Shown: piece by piece, positions 7,347-16,878 of the stretch
Layout of the letters: every line of letters starts with the position of its first letter
Numbering within the stretch: the first letter of the stretch is position 1
NCBI GenBank assembly: GCA_910585765.1
Contig: CAJUES010000003.1
Coordinates: 1 to 64,000 of the forward strand
Source of the DNA: an uncultured Lachnospiraceae bacterium
Lineage (GTDB): Bacteria > Bacillota > Clostridia > Lachnospirales > Lachnospiraceae
Length of the DNA stretch: 64,000 nt
Reading direction: 5' to 3'
Notes under the pieces: model-generated
What the model was told of the DNA's origin: nothing
Database searches by the model: none
The model's input: only the letters and a program-made list of their open reading frames with translations
Translations under genes and position numbers: made by a program

Positions 7347-8798
7347 ATGAAAAATATTTTATTTGTGGCTTCAGAGGGTGTACCATTTATTAAGACGGGG
7401 GGACTTGCAGACGTGGTAGGTTCGCTCCCGAAATATTACGATAAGAGATATTTTGATGCAAGGGTGATCTTACCGAAATATATGTGTATGTCGGATCATG
7501 TAAAATCACTGATGCAGTACAGGACACACTTTTATATGGATTTTATGGGACAGAGTGAGTACGTGGGAGTCCTGGAGGCGCAGTATGACGGCATCACATA
7601 CTATTTTATCGACAACGAGATGATGTTTGGGGGCTTCAAGCCGTACAGTGACGACCATATCGGGGAGATCACCAAATTCGTATTCTTCTCCAAGGCGGCA
7701 CTGTCGATCCTGCCGGTCGTAGGCTTCCGCCCGGACATCGTCCATTGTCATGACTGGCAGACAGCGATCATACCGGTGTACCTCAAGGAGCGCTTCGCAC
7801 AGGGCGAGTTCTATCAGGGCATCAAGTCGATCATGACGATCCACAATCTCAAGTTCCAGGGAATTTATGATATCAAGACGGTTCAGCACATCACCGGTCT
7901 TGACGGGTCCTACTTTGCGCCTGACAAGCTGGGGTACTTTAAGGACGGCAATCTGTTGAAGGGCGGGCTCACGTACGCGGATGCGATCACGACGGTGAGT
8001 GCGACCTACGCGGAGGAGATCAAGACGGACTTCTATGGGGAGAAGCTCAACGGACTGCTGACTGCGAGGACAAATGACCTGAGAGGGATCGTTAACGGTA
8101 TTGATTACAATGAATACGATCCGAATACGGATCAGTTCATCGTACATCATTACAATGCCTCGAATTTCAGGAAAGAGAAGATCAAGAACAAGAGAGACCT
8201 GCAGAGACAGCTGGGACTGGAAGAGAACGATAAGAAGATGATGCTCGGCATCGTGTCAAGACTCACGGACCAGAAAGGTATGGATCTGGTTGCCTACATT
8301 ATGGATGAGCTGTGCAGCAAGGACGATGTGCAGCTGGTCGTGCTCGGCACGGGCGAGGAGCGCTACGAGAACATGTTCCGTCACTTTGACTGGAAATATC
8401 ACGGAAAGGTCTCCGCGAATATCTATTATTCCGAGGAGCTTTCCCACAGGATTTACGCGGCGTGTGATGCGTTCCTGATGCCGTCGCTGTTTGAGCCCTG
8501 CGGACTGAGCCAGCTGATGTCGCTGCGCTACGGCACATTGCCGATCGTGCGCGAGACGGGTGGTCTCAAGGACACTGTAGAGCCGTACAACGAGTACGAA
8601 AGCAGTGGTACAGGATTCAGCTTTACGAACTACAATGCACATGAGATGTTCAATACGATCCGCTACGCGGAGCAGGTGTACTATGACCGAAAACGCGAGT
8701 GGAACAAGATCGTGGACAGGGCGATGGCGGTGGATTATTCGTGGGGTGTGTCTGCGGGCAAGTATCAGGAGATGTACGACTGGATGATAGGAGGTTGA
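7347..8798 (+). CDS. glgA: Glycogen synthase
   Basis: GT5 ADP-glucose:alpha-1,4-glucan transferase of about 483 residues, acting in the cytosol to lengthen glycogen. It has the N-terminal KTGGLADV motif (Lys near 16) that binds ADP-glucose, the central HDWQTA and TIHNLKFQG stretches of bacterial GlgA, the VNGIDYNEYDP linker into the second Rossmann domain, and the C-terminal MPSLFEPCGLSQL and RETGGL motifs of GT-B enzymes. The start MKNILFV at 7347 has GAAAGG upstream. Six in-frame codons earlier there is a weaker alternative. Other glg genes are not adjacent, so glycogen metabolism is spread over the genome or the gene has its own control. Confidence 0.95.
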   Translation: MKNILFVASEGVPFIKTGGLADVVGSLPKYYDKRYFDARVILPKYMCMSDHVKSLMQYRTHFYMDFMGQSEYVGVLEAQYDGITYYFIDNEMMFGGFKPYSDDHIGEITKFVFFSKAALSILPVVGFRPDIVHCHDWQTAIIPVYLKERFAQGEFYQGIKSIMTIHNLKFQGIYDIKTVQHITGLDGSYFAPDKLGYFKDGNLLKGGLTYADAITTVSATYAEEIKTDFYGEKLNGLLTARTNDLRGIVNGIDYNEYDPNTDQFIVHHYNASNFRKEKIKNKRDLQRQLGLEENDKKMMLGIVSRLTDQKGMDLVAYIMDELCSKDDVQLVVLGTGEERYENMFRHFDWKYHGKVSANIYYSEELSHRIYAACDAFLMPSLFEPCGLSQLMSLRYGTLPIVRETGGLKDTVEPYNEYESSGTGFSFTNYNAHEMFNTIRYAEQVYYDRKREWNKIVDRAMAVDYSWGVSAGKYQEMYDWMIGG

Positions 8799-8833
8799 GC
8801 GCTGCAGGCAGCGCCCTGTCGGAGTAGTGGGTT

Positions 8834-8865
8834 AGAGAAAGAACGCGTGAACGCGTTCTTTCTCT
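8834..8865 (+). terminator. Hairpin after glgA
   Basis: A perfect 14-base-pair stem (AGAGAAAGAACGCG with its complement) around a TGAA loop. The 3' arm is T-rich but no T run follows. It probably terminates glgA. A smaller GCGCTG-CAGG-CAGCGC hairpin sits just upstream at about 8799-8814. Confidence 0.6.
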
Positions 8866-8902
8866 GTGTTAATGGTGTTGACGGATATAAGGCGGGATAG
8901 AG

Positions 8903-10639
8903 ATGGCATTTGATGGAGTGACGATCGCGGGGATCGTCAGTGAACTGAGAGACAAACTGGTCGGGAACAGGATCTACAAGATCGCGCAGCCCGAGAAGGA
9001 TGAGCTGATCCTGACGGTGAAGGGGAGCTGTGGACAGGTGCGGATGCTGATGTCGGCGGATGCGTCGCTTCCGCTGCTGTATCTGACGGAAAAGAACAAG
9101 ACAAGTCCTATGACTGCGCCGAATTTCTGTATGCTTCTGCGCAAGCATCTGCAGAACGCGCGCATCATATCGGTGACGCAGCCGGGGTTGGAGCGCATCG
9201 TGCGGTTTGAGCTGGAGCATCTGAATGAGCTGGGGGACCTGTGCAGGAAATATCTGATCATCGAGCTGATGGGAAAGCACAGCAATATCATATTCTGCGA
9301 TGACAAGGATATGATCATCGACAGTATCAAACATATCTCGGGCATGGTCAGCTCGGTCCGGGAGGTTTTGCCGGGGCGCACGTACTTTATACCCAGGACG
9401 CAGGACAAGGCGGATCTGCTGGCGTGTTCGGCAGAGGAGGTGGCAGCAGTGCTGCGGGCGAGGAGCCTGCCGCTGTACAAGGCGATATACACAGGCTTTA
9501 CAGGCATATCGCCGTGTATCGCCCAGGAGCTGTGCTGCAGGGCAGGGATCGATGCGGACCTGCCTTCCCCGGAGCTTTCGGCGGAAATGTCGGAGCGGAT
9601 CGTTTCCGGGATCTGCGGGCTGGCGGACAGCATCCGGCATGAAGATTTCTGTTATAATGTTGTGTATGAGAACGGTCAGCCGGCTGAGTACGCAGCCGTG
9701 CGGTTAAGTTCGTATGCGCAGGGGCAGAGCAGGAACTTCGAGCGTATTTCGGATCTGCTGGAGTACTACTATGCAGAGAAGAATATGATCACGCGCATAC
9801 GGCAGCGTTCCGTGGATCTGCGCAAGATCGTGCAGACGGCGCTCGAGCGCAATGTCAAGAAGTACGATCTGCAGATCAGGCAGCTGCAGGACACGGAGAA
9901 GCGCGACAAATACAGGGTGTACGGCGAACTGCTCAACGCGTATGGCTACGGGGTGGAGACCGGGGCAAAATCGATGGAAGCCCTCAACTACTACGATGAC
10001 CGGATGATCACGATCCCGCTGGATCCGACGCTCTCCGCGGGGGAGAACGCCAAGAAATATTTTGACAAGTACCAGAAGTTAAAGCGCACGTATGAGGCGC
10101 TGACGACGCTGACGAAAGAGACGAAGGAGGAGATCGACCATCTCTCGTCGATCAGCACGTCGCTTGACATCGCGCTGAGGGAGGAAGACCTGGTGCAGAT
10201 CAAGGAGGAGCTCATCGAGAGCGGGTACATCAGGCGCAGGGGCAATGCAAAGCGCGAGAAGATCACGAGCAGGCCGTTTCACTATGTCAGCAGCGACGGA
10301 TACCACATCTATGTCGGCAAGAACAACTACCAGAACGAGGAACTGACGTTCAGGTTTGCGACGGGAAATGACTGGTGGTTCCACACAAAGGGAATACCGG
10401 GATCGCACGTGGTCGTCAAGGCGGACAATGAGGAGCTTCCCGACAGGGTGTTTGAGGAGGCGGGAAAGCTGGCGGCGCACTACTCCCAGGCGAGGGGGCA
10501 GGAGAAGGTGGAGATCGATTACACGCAGAAGAAAAACGTCAAGAAACCCAACGGCTCCAAGCCGGGATTTGTCGTGTATTACACGAATTATTCCCTCGTC
10601 ATCGACTCGGACATCACGGGGATCGAGCAGGTGGAGTAG
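8903..10639 (+). CDS. rqcH: RqcH / NFACT-family ribosome quality control protein
   Basis: 578 residues. Bacterial Rqc2 homologue, long annotated as fibronectin-binding protein A. On stalled 50S subunits RqcH recruits tRNA-Ala and adds C-terminal alanine tails that mark the peptide for ClpXP and other proteases. The opening MAFDGVTIAGIVSEL, then FCMLLRKHLQNARI, is the NFACT-N domain. A long central coiled coil (about 290-430) includes IRQRSVDLRKIV. The NFACT-R domain follows (YHIYVGKNNYQNEELTF, NDWWFHTKGIPGSHVVVK, VEIDYTQKKNVKKPNGSKPGFVVY, quoted as family hallmarks in pieces). ClpX, ClpP and Lon are encoded later in the window, which makes the degradative partners part of the same neighbourhood, though not the same operon. 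Confidence 0.92.
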   Translation: MAFDGVTIAGIVSELRDKLVGNRIYKIAQPEKDELILTVKGSCGQVRMLMSADASLPLLYLTEKNKTSPMTAPNFCMLLRKHLQNARIISVTQPGLERIVRFELEHLNELGDLCRKYLIIELMGKHSNIIFCDDKDMIIDSIKHISGMVSSVREVLPGRTYFIPRTQDKADLLACSAEEVAAVLRARSLPLYKAIYTGFTGISPCIAQELCCRAGIDADLPSPELSAEMSERIVSGICGLADSIRHEDFCYNVVYENGQPAEYAAVRLSSYAQGQSRNFERISDLLEYYYAEKNMITRIRQRSVDLRKIVQTALERNVKKYDLQIRQLQDTEKRDKYRVYGELLNAYGYGVETGAKSMEALNYYDDRMITIPLDPTLSAGENAKKYFDKYQKLKRTYEALTTLTKETKEEIDHLSSISTSLDIALREEDLVQIKEELIESGYIRRRGNAKREKITSRPFHYVSSDGYHIYVGKNNYQNEELTFRFATGNDWWFHTKGIPGSHVVVKADNEELPDRVFEEAGKLAAHYSQARGQEKVEIDYTQKKNVKKPNGSKPGFVVYYTNYSLVIDSDITGIEQVE

Positions 10640-10681
10640 GGCAAAAAGTTGAAAGACTTACGTTACTAGGAGAAAACATTT

Positions 10682-11626
10682 ATGGGAAAGAGTGTATTGG
10701 AATACAATTTGATGCGCAGGAAGGTGGATAGAAATCCGTTTCAGGTGGAAGTCGAGGAGAAGCTGGGGCGAAATGATGACTGCTGGTGCGGCAGCGGGAA
10801 AAAGTACAAGAAATGTCACTGCTCATTTGACGACAAACTCGACGACTACAGGCGCAGCGGGGTGCTGGTGCCGCCGAGACGCATCATCAAAAACCCGGAC
10901 CAGATGCAGGGGATCCGCGAGAGTGCCAGGATCAATATCGCGATACTGGACTATCTGGATGAACATATCGTGGAGGGGATTTCCACGCAGGAGATCGACA
11001 ACTGGGTGAGCAGCATCACCAAAAAGCATAACGCGGTCGCGGCGACGCTCAACTACGAAGGATTTCCAAAGAGCGTGTGCACCTCGATCAATGATGTGGT
11101 CTGCCACGGGATCCCGTCCAGGGATGAGATATTGAAGGACGGGGACATCGTCAATGTGGATGTGTCCACGATTTACGGAGGATATTTTTCGGATTCCTCC
11201 AGGATGTACTGTATCGGGAACGTTTCTGCGGAGAAGAGACGTCTGGTGGACATTGCAAAGCAGAGCCTCGAAGTCGGTCTGCAATACGTACAGCCGTGGA
11301 GAAAGATCGGGGACATGGGGGCGGCAATCCACGAGTTTGTCATGCAGAACGGCTACAGTGTTGTCCGGGAGATCGGCGGGCATGGCGTCGGGCTGGAATT
11401 TCACGAGGATCCGTGGGTGAGCTATGTGTGTCCGAGGGACACCGGGATGCTGATGGTTCCGGGCATGGTGTTCACGATCGAGCCGATGATCAATATGGGA
11501 AAAGAGGATATCTATATATCGGAAGACGACGGCTGGACGGTACACACGGAGGACGGACTTCCCTCGGCGCAGTGGGAGATCCAGGTGCTCGTCACGGAGG
11601 ATGGATACGAGATCATTTCATATTAA
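10682..11626 (+). CDS. map: Methionine aminopeptidase type I with SEC-C motif
   Basis: 314 residues. Removes the N-terminal Met of new proteins. Residues about 29-46 form a SEC-C zinc motif (GRNDDCWCGSGKKYKKCH), a short module found on clostridial Map proteins and on SecA that may dock the enzyme at the ribosome. The catalytic domain carries the five metal ligands of the pita-bread fold: DVST and DSSRM Asp residues, the His of GGHGVGLEFHE, the Glu of TIEPM, and the Glu of SAQWEIQV. The start ATG follows an AGGAGA site. It sits 42 bases after rqcH and is probably co-transcribed. Confidence 0.93.
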   Translation: MGKSVLEYNLMRRKVDRNPFQVEVEEKLGRNDDCWCGSGKKYKKCHCSFDDKLDDYRRSGVLVPPRRIIKNPDQMQGIRESARINIAILDYLDEHIVEGISTQEIDNWVSSITKKHNAVAATLNYEGFPKSVCTSINDVVCHGIPSRDEILKDGDIVNVDVSTIYGGYFSDSSRMYCIGNVSAEKRRLVDIAKQSLEVGLQYVQPWRKIGDMGAAIHEFVMQNGYSVVREIGGHGVGLEFHEDPWVSYVCPRDTGMLMVPGMVFTIEPMINMGKEDIYISEDDGWTVHTEDGLPSAQWEIQVLVTEDGYEIISY

Positions 11627-11654
11627 AAACTGTGGATAAAAAAAGAAGCTCAAT

Positions 11655-12038
11655 ATGAAAATCAACATGTTTCGAAAAAAAGACTGCATATTAGCGGCAG
11701 GGATCATCCTGACGGCGGCGCTGTCCTCCGCGGTCGTCATGTTTGCACAGAGAGATGCCGGAGCGGCGGTGCGCGTCACGATAGACGGGGAGCTCTACGG
11801 GGAATACAGTCTGTCCGGGAACCAGTTTATCGCTATAGACGCAGCGTCAGGTTACAACGGGCTTGTGATCAGGGACGGCAGTGCCTATATGGCAGAGGCA
11901 GACTGCCCGGACAAGTACTGTGTGGATCATAAACCGATCTGCAGGGGCGGAGAGACGATCATCTGTCTTCCCCACAGACTCGTGGTGGAAGTGACGGGAA
12001 CACGGGATGCGCGTCAGCTGGATGTGGTCGTTCCGTGA
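11655..12038 (+). CDS. NusG domain II-containing exported protein
   Basis: 127 residues. One N-terminal membrane segment or uncleaved signal (IILTAALSSAVVMFA) is followed by a small beta domain of the NusG_II family (VRVTIDGELYGEYSL, then CPDKYCVDHKPICRGGETIICLPHRLVVEV in short stretches). Three or more cysteines are conserved in this family. Such proteins stand next to Gx transporter genes in many Clostridia, as here. The molecular role is not established. Spacing and strand make it part of the map operon. Confidence 0.75.
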   Translation: MKINMFRKKDCILAAGIILTAALSSAVVMFAQRDAGAAVRVTIDGELYGEYSLSGNQFIAIDAASGYNGLVIRDGSAYMAEADCPDKYCVDHKPICRGGETIICLPHRLVVEVTGTRDARQLDVVVP

Positions 12039-12149
12039 TCGCAGAGCGGCTACGCCGCATAGAAATGCACGGAAATGATCAGCATAAAAATATTAAGTTT
12101 AAAAGTATTAAGGAACTGTAGAAAAATTACCGATGACAGGGGAATGTGT

Positions 12150-12644
12150 ATGACGACGAGGCGGGCAGCATACTGTGCCATGCTGACGGCGCTGGCAATG
12201 ATATTTGGATATGTGGAGACGCTGATACCGTTTGGTTTTGGCATACAGGGGGTGAAGCTCGGACTTGCCAACATCGTCATTGTCCTTGCGCTGTATATCC
12301 TTCCGGCGTATCAGGCGCTTGTGATACAGCTGATGCGCATTGTGCTGGTCTCCTTCCTGTTCGGGAACCTGTCCATGATGATCTACAGCCTTGCGGGGGG
12401 CGTGTTGAGCTTTCTGGTGATGTGGCTCCTGAAAAGAACGGACGGTTTCTCCGTCACAGGTGTCAGCATAGCGGGCGGCGTGAGCCACAATATCGGTCAG
12501 CTGGCTGTGGCAGTATTGGTGGTGCAGAACCTGAAAGTTGCTTTTTATTTTCCTGCGCTGATGATCGCGGGACTTGTCACAGGCTGTCTCATAGGGATGC
12601 TGGCAGACCGGATCAGGCTGACAGTGGACAGGATGGATATATAG
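12150..12644 (+). CDS. Gx transporter family / heptaprenyl diphosphate synthase component I-like membrane protein
   Basis: About 164 residues with four to five hydrophobic segments and the opening MTTRRAAYCAMLTALAMIFGYVE. This matches the family formerly named heptaprenyl diphosphate synthase subunit I and now often described as Gx transporters, relatives of ECF-type substrate-binding membrane components. IQGVKLGLANIVIVLAL and GISHNIGQL-like stretches (here GVSHNIGQL) are typical. The start at 12150 is chosen for an AGGGG seven bases upstream, and the frame is open from 12075. The NusG-II neighbour is a conserved companion. The substrate is unknown. Confidence 0.75.
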   Translation: MTTRRAAYCAMLTALAMIFGYVETLIPFGFGIQGVKLGLANIVIVLALYILPAYQALVIQLMRIVLVSFLFGNLSMMIYSLAGGVLSFLVMWLLKRTDGFSVTGVSIAGGVSHNIGQLAVAVLVVQNLKVAFYFPALMIAGLVTGCLIGMLADRIRLTVDRMDI

Positions 12645-12663
12645 ATGGGGGAGATGACGGCAT

Positions 12664-13887
12664 ATGTCGGGGGAAAGACTGATTTTTCACGTGGATGTCA
12701 ACAGTGCCTTTCTGTCGTGGGAGGCGGTGGAGCGGCTAAAGCACCCGGAGCAGTTTCCGGAGATCACGGCGGATCTGCGCGATATCCCGTCAGCTGTGGG
12801 GGGAGACCGCTCCAAGCGGCGCGGGATCATACTGGCAAAGTCCATCCCGGCAAAAAAGTACAAGGTGCAGACGGGAGAGCCGATCACGGACGCGCTCAAA
12901 AAGTGTCCCAATCTGGTGATCGTGCCCTCACGCCACGGGATATACAGGGAGTATTCGAGAGCGTTCATAGCGATCCTTGAGCGGTACTCGGACAGGATCG
13001 AGCAGTGCAGTATCGACGAGTGTTTTGTCGACATGACAGGAACGGAGAAGCTTTTCGGGCCGCCTGTGGAATCTGCCGCGCGCATCAAGGACGAGATCCG
13101 CCGCGAGCTTGGGTTTACCGTGAACGTGGGGATATCCACGAACAAGCTGCTCGCGAAGATGGCAAGCGATTTCAGGAAGCCGGATCTGGTGCACACGCTG
13201 TTTCCGCAGGAGATTCCGGACAAGATGTGGCGGCTTCCGGTGGGGGATCTGTTCCTGGTGGGGAAATCGACGGAGCGGACGCTGCACACGCTTGGCATCC
13301 ACACGATCGGGGAGCTGGCGCACACGGATCCGCAGATCCTGCGGGGAGCGCTGAAGAAGCAGGGGGAGGCGATCTGGAAATTCGCAAACGGCGAGGGCGC
13401 CTCGCTCATAGAGCCGGAGCCTGCCGATAACAAGAGCTATGGGAATGCCACCACGATCGCCTTTGACGTGACAGATGAATCCACGGCGAACATGGTCCTG
13501 ATGTCCCTTGCCGAGACTGTGGGAAGACGGCTCCGCAGCGATGCGGCAAAGGCGGAGGTTGTGACAGTCAATATCCGGTACAGCGATCTGTCCAGGGTGT
13601 CACACCAGCGCGAACTGTCCCATGCCACGAACATTACCGATGAGATATACGGTATGGCTTGCAGACTGTTTGAGGAACTGTGGGACGGCAGACCTGTGAG
13701 GCTGCTGGGGATCCAGACCAGCCACATCAGACAGGCAGGCGACGGCAGACAGATGTCGCTCTTTGACGATGGGAGCTATGAAAAGCTGGAGAAGCTTGAC
13801 AGGGCGATGGACAGCATCAGGGAAAAGTACGGCTCTGATGCTGTCAAACGCGCGTCATTTCTGATGAACGGACCCGCACAGCGGTAA
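12664..13887 (+). CDS. dinB: DNA polymerase IV, Y family
   Basis: 407-residue translesion polymerase. The palm begins IFHVDVNSAFLSWEAVE with the first metal-binding Asp, and the second catalytic pair is in YSIDECFVDMT. The little-finger domain runs from about residue 240 to 350. A QMSLFDD stretch near residue 365 matches the QLxLF beta-clamp-binding motif. The start codon lies within the spacer after the Gx transporter gene, with a GGGAGATGACGG site. It runs convergently into the GH53 gene with only 9 bases between stops, and no terminator is visible there. Confidence 0.93.
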   Translation: MSGERLIFHVDVNSAFLSWEAVERLKHPEQFPEITADLRDIPSAVGGDRSKRRGIILAKSIPAKKYKVQTGEPITDALKKCPNLVIVPSRHGIYREYSRAFIAILERYSDRIEQCSIDECFVDMTGTEKLFGPPVESAARIKDEIRRELGFTVNVGISTNKLLAKMASDFRKPDLVHTLFPQEIPDKMWRLPVGDLFLVGKSTERTLHTLGIHTIGELAHTDPQILRGALKKQGEAIWKFANGEGASLIEPEPADNKSYGNATTIAFDVTDESTANMVLMSLAETVGRRLRSDAAKAEVVTVNIRYSDLSRVSHQRELSHATNITDEIYGMACRLFEELWDGRPVRLLGIQTSHIRQAGDGRQMSLFDDGSYEKLEKLDRAMDSIREKYGSDAVKRASFLMNGPAQR

Positions 13888-13896
13888 TCTGCGGGA

Positions 13897-15999
13897 TCAG
13901 TCGATCTTGTTCAGCGTGAAATCGTCGATCGTACCCCAGCCTTTTGCGTTGCATTTGATGTGCGCACCGATCGTGAGTGTGCCGTCAGTGACCGTTATGG
14001 AAGATACAGCCGGCTCCTGCCAGTTGGCATAGCCCTGCGCAGTGAAGGGATCGGATGAGACAGCGTCACCGGTCTTTGCGTAGAGCGCCATCTCGGCGCC
14101 GGCGTCAATGTCACCGCCCTGGAAGTAAGCCTTGAGCTCGTAGGTGCCCGGCTCTAAGTCCGTAAATTCCTGCTCGATCGCAAAATCCATGTCGGACTCG
14201 GACCAGAAGTGGAAGGAATACTCTCCGATGTGTGCGTCGCCCGCCTTCTGCTGGAAGTCCGTCGGATTCTTGTCGCCCTCGAACGTGACAGTCCACATGG
14301 AAGTGTCGGCGTCCTCAAAGCCTGGGTTGGACACATAATTGCGTCTCTCCACGTTGACGGTGCACAGAACCTCTGTCGGGTTGTCCGAAGCGGCGTTCTC
14401 GTCGAGGATCCTGCCCGTGATCACATGGGTTCCGGGCCTGGAGGTATCGATGTTGCGAACCATCTCCTCATACCACTCGACAGGCATGGGGGCATTCAGG
14501 GCGCGGTTGTTGTAGACAACATCCACGGTTTCGGGCATTTCCACGTCGGAGTCGATATTGCAGGTGACAGTCGGCGCATTGACCATATCGATCGCAGGCT
14601 CGGCGTTGGTGCCGTACTTTAACCACTTGTATGTATTCAGGGATTCCAGGGGTCTGCCGTCAGCGCCGAACAATGCCTGGTTGTCCCAGGAACAGCCGCC
14701 ATAGTATTTTCCGGCATCGTCCGGATCGTAACCGGAGGCGTAGCTGCTCGCCCATCCGGAGCCGTATTTCTCCCAGATCGGGCTGTTGTCCGCGTCCGCG
14801 TCGCCGACGGTGATCCATGCGCCCTCCCAGTAAAAGACACCGAGGGCTCCGGCGCCGCTTGCCGTGGCGCAGACATCGCGGAGTGCTGTGGACTGGCTTT
14901 GTACGGTCGCGCCGTAGGCGTCGATCAGGTCGCCTTCGCTGACGCTGTTGCCGGAGCCGTCAGTGTCCTCCGTCGTATAACAGTAGGCAGTCTCGGCGAT
15001 GAGTGTCTCTTTTCCGTACTTGTCCCGGATGTTTTTCATGACATTTTCGATGTTCTCAAAGGTTCCGTGCCAGTAAGGATAGTAGGAGAGGGCAAAGATG
15101 TCATAGTCTACCTGAAAGGAGGAGAGCTTGTACAGGATCGAGTCGATCTTGTCATGATCCTCGGCGTTGGTGTAGTGGAGGGCGACCTTGATCTCCCTGC
15201 CGTAGCTCTCGGAGATCTCGCGGACGGCCTTGCTCCCGGCGCTCATGAGTTTTGCCACGTTGGGGATCTGCGTCTCGCCCGCCATGCCGTTGTTGGTCTC
15301 GTTCCCGACCTGCACCATGCAGACGTCCACGCCGCTGTCCAGCAGCTGTGTCAGGCTGTCTTTTGTGTACTCGTACAGGGCATCTGATTTCTCGTCGACG
15401 GACATGCCAACCCACGCTTTGGGGCACATCTGTTTTGCGGGATCCGCCCAGAAGTCGGAGTAATGAAAGTCGATGCAGACCTTCATGCCGTTCTCCGTGG
15501 CGCGTTTTCCGAGCTCGATGGCTGTGGCGAGGTCGTTGTTCCCGCCGCCGTACCCGTTTCCGTTCCCGTCAAAGGGATCGTTCCAGACGCGGATGCGCGC
15601 ATAGTTGACGCCGGCCTTTGCCATCGTGGTGAACACATCCTGCTCCGTGCCGTCCGCATCATAGTACTTCACACCGCTCTTTTCCTCGACCAGTATGGAA
15701 GATACATCCATGCCCCGGATGAAATCGTCAGCCAGATCGGGTATCGGTTCCACATAGATGCCCGCATCCTCTGTGGCGGTGGGCAGCGGGTACAGGGTAT
15801 TCAGTGCAGTCCGGGCATTGCCGGATGTGCCGTCCGTGACCGGGGGCTCTGCAGCCGTCTCGGACGGCGCCGTCTCCGCACTGGCAGCGGCGGACGATGG
15901 CTGCGATGCGGTCTGCCCTGCGCCGGAACCGCAGCCGGTCAGCGGCAGAGCGGACAAAGTCATTGTCAGTAGCAGCATTGTCAATTTTTTCTTTTTCAT
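13897..15999 (-). CDS. Secreted endo-beta-1,4-galactanase, GH53 lipoprotein
   Basis: About 700 residues. The start MKKKKLTM at 15999 has GGGAGG seven bases upstream. A lipobox LTGC and a Ser/Ala/Thr/Glu-rich linker follow. The GH53 barrel covers roughly residues 95-440 and begins FIRGMDVSS. The acid/base Glu is in VQVGNETNNG and the nucleophile in LIAETAYCY. After it come an Ig-like domain (VDVVYNNRALNAPMPVEW, GTHVITGRI) and a C-terminal jelly-roll carbohydrate-binding-like domain that opens NYVSNPGFED. It should hydrolyse type I arabinogalactan side chains of plant pectin outside the cell while tethered to the membrane. It stands alone, with no transporter or beta-galactosidase adjacent. Confidence 0.92.
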   Translation of the reverse strand: MKKKKLTMLLLTMTLSALPLTGCGSGAGQTASQPSSAAASAETAPSETAAEPPVTDGTSGNARTALNTLYPLPTATEDAGIYVEPIPDLADDFIRGMDVSSILVEEKSGVKYYDADGTEQDVFTTMAKAGVNYARIRVWNDPFDGNGNGYGGGNNDLATAIELGKRATENGMKVCIDFHYSDFWADPAKQMCPKAWVGMSVDEKSDALYEYTKDSLTQLLDSGVDVCMVQVGNETNNGMAGETQIPNVAKLMSAGSKAVREISESYGREIKVALHYTNAEDHDKIDSILYKLSSFQVDYDIFALSYYPYWHGTFENIENVMKNIRDKYGKETLIAETAYCYTTEDTDGSGNSVSEGDLIDAYGATVQSQSTALRDVCATASGAGALGVFYWEGAWITVGDADADNSPIWEKYGSGWASSYASGYDPDDAGKYYGGCSWDNQALFGADGRPLESLNTYKWLKYGTNAEPAIDMVNAPTVTCNIDSDVEMPETVDVVYNNRALNAPMPVEWYEEMVRNIDTSRPGTHVITGRILDENAASDNPTEVLCTVNVERRNYVSNPGFEDADTSMWTVTFEGDKNPTDFQQKAGDAHIGEYSFHFWSESDMDFAIEQEFTDLEPGTYELKAYFQGGDIDAGAEMALYAKTGDAVSSDPFTAQGYANWQEPAVSSITVTDGTLTIGAHIKCNAKGWGTIDDFTLNKID

Positions 16000-16030
16000 G
16001 TTGACCTCCCGTTTTTTAATTAGTACACTT

Positions 16031-16036
16031 ATTATA
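16031..16036 (-). promoter_or_regulatory. Extended -10 element of the galactanase gene
   Basis: On the minus strand TGCTATAAT forms an extended -10 site about 32 bases before the start codon. No convincing -35 box is seen, which would fit a promoter needing an activator. Confidence 0.5.
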
Positions 16037-16089
16037 GCACATGTCTTTGGAGGAGAATGAACAAAAAAGCAAACAAAAGGCGCAAAATC

Positions 16090-16118
16090 TTCCACATTTT
16101 CAGATTATGTGGTAAAAT
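16090..16118 (+). promoter_or_regulatory. Promoter of the DJ-1 family gene
   Basis: TTCCAC (16090-16095), a 17-base spacer and TAAAAT (16113-16118). A moderate match. Confidence 0.4.
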
Positions 16119-16193
16119 GATTACTGTTTGGACGGCGGCAGAAACGGTGACAGCAATGGTAATAATGATAATGAGGAAAGGAAGAATGATACT

Positions 16194-16760
16194 ATGAAAA
16201 AGAGTGCGGCAGTGTTTTTTGCGACAGGATTTGAGGAGATCGAGGCGCTCACCGCGGTGGATCTGCTGAGGCGTGCCGGGATCGAGACCGTCTGTGTCTC
16301 GATAGACAACGAAAAGCGTGTCACGGGGAGCCACAACATCACAGTGGAAATGGATGCGGGGCTTGACCGTCTCGATTTCGGGCTGTATGATATCCTCATA
16401 TGTCCGGGAGGGATGCCGGGCACGAAGAATCTCGAGGCGTGTGAGTGGCTCACGAAGAATATCAGGGCGTCGTACGAGAATGGAAAATACATCGCGGCAA
16501 TCTGTGCCGCGCCGGGCATCTTTGCCCACATGGGACTACTGCAGGGCAGAAAAGCCTGCATTTATCCCGGGATGGAGGACGAGCTGTACCAGAACGGAGC
16601 CGCCGTGTGCGCAGACAGCAAGGTGATGAAGTCCGGTACGATCATCACAAGCCGTGGTCTGGGAACGGCGATCCCTTTTGCGCTTGAGATCGTGGCGGCG
16701 CTTCTGGGGCAGGAGAAGGCGGATGCGCTCGCCAGGAGTATCGTGTACACAGAGGATTGA
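16194..16760 (+). CDS. DJ-1/PfpI family protein (YajL/ThiJ type)
   Basis: About 188 residues, matching the usual DJ-1 length. The nucleophile elbow AAICAAPG carries the conserved Cys (near residue 104), and the acidic residue that pairs with it lies in the opening FEEIEALTAVDLLRRAG. DILICPGGMPG is the other family hallmark. Members act on glyoxals or protect proteins from carbonyl and oxidative stress. The exact substrate cannot be told. The start at 16194 has AGGAAAGG upstream, and the longer frame from 16128 has low-complexity sequence and no site. It is monocistronic before the chemosensory-like cluster. Confidence 0.88.
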   Translation: MKKSAAVFFATGFEEIEALTAVDLLRRAGIETVCVSIDNEKRVTGSHNITVEMDAGLDRLDFGLYDILICPGGMPGTKNLEACEWLTKNIRASYENGKYIAAICAAPGIFAHMGLLQGRKACIYPGMEDELYQNGAAVCADSKVMKSGTIITSRGLGTAIPFALEIVAALLGQEKADALARSIVYTED

Positions 16761-16788
16761 TAATATTGTATGAATAGACGTAAAAATT

Positions 16789-16817
16789 TTGACAACTTAT
16801 GAATCCAATGTTATAAT
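16789..16817 (+). promoter_or_regulatory. Consensus promoter of the cheR-led cluster
   Basis: TTGACA (16789-16794), 17 bases, TATAAT (16812-16817). A perfect sigma-A match, with a leader of about 55 bases. Expression is therefore expected in growing cells and not only under a flagellar sigma factor. Confidence 0.85.
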
Positions 16818-16878
16818 CAAAAATATAATGCGTAATTATATATAAAAAATAAGATCAAGCAGATAGAAGGTTTCTCAA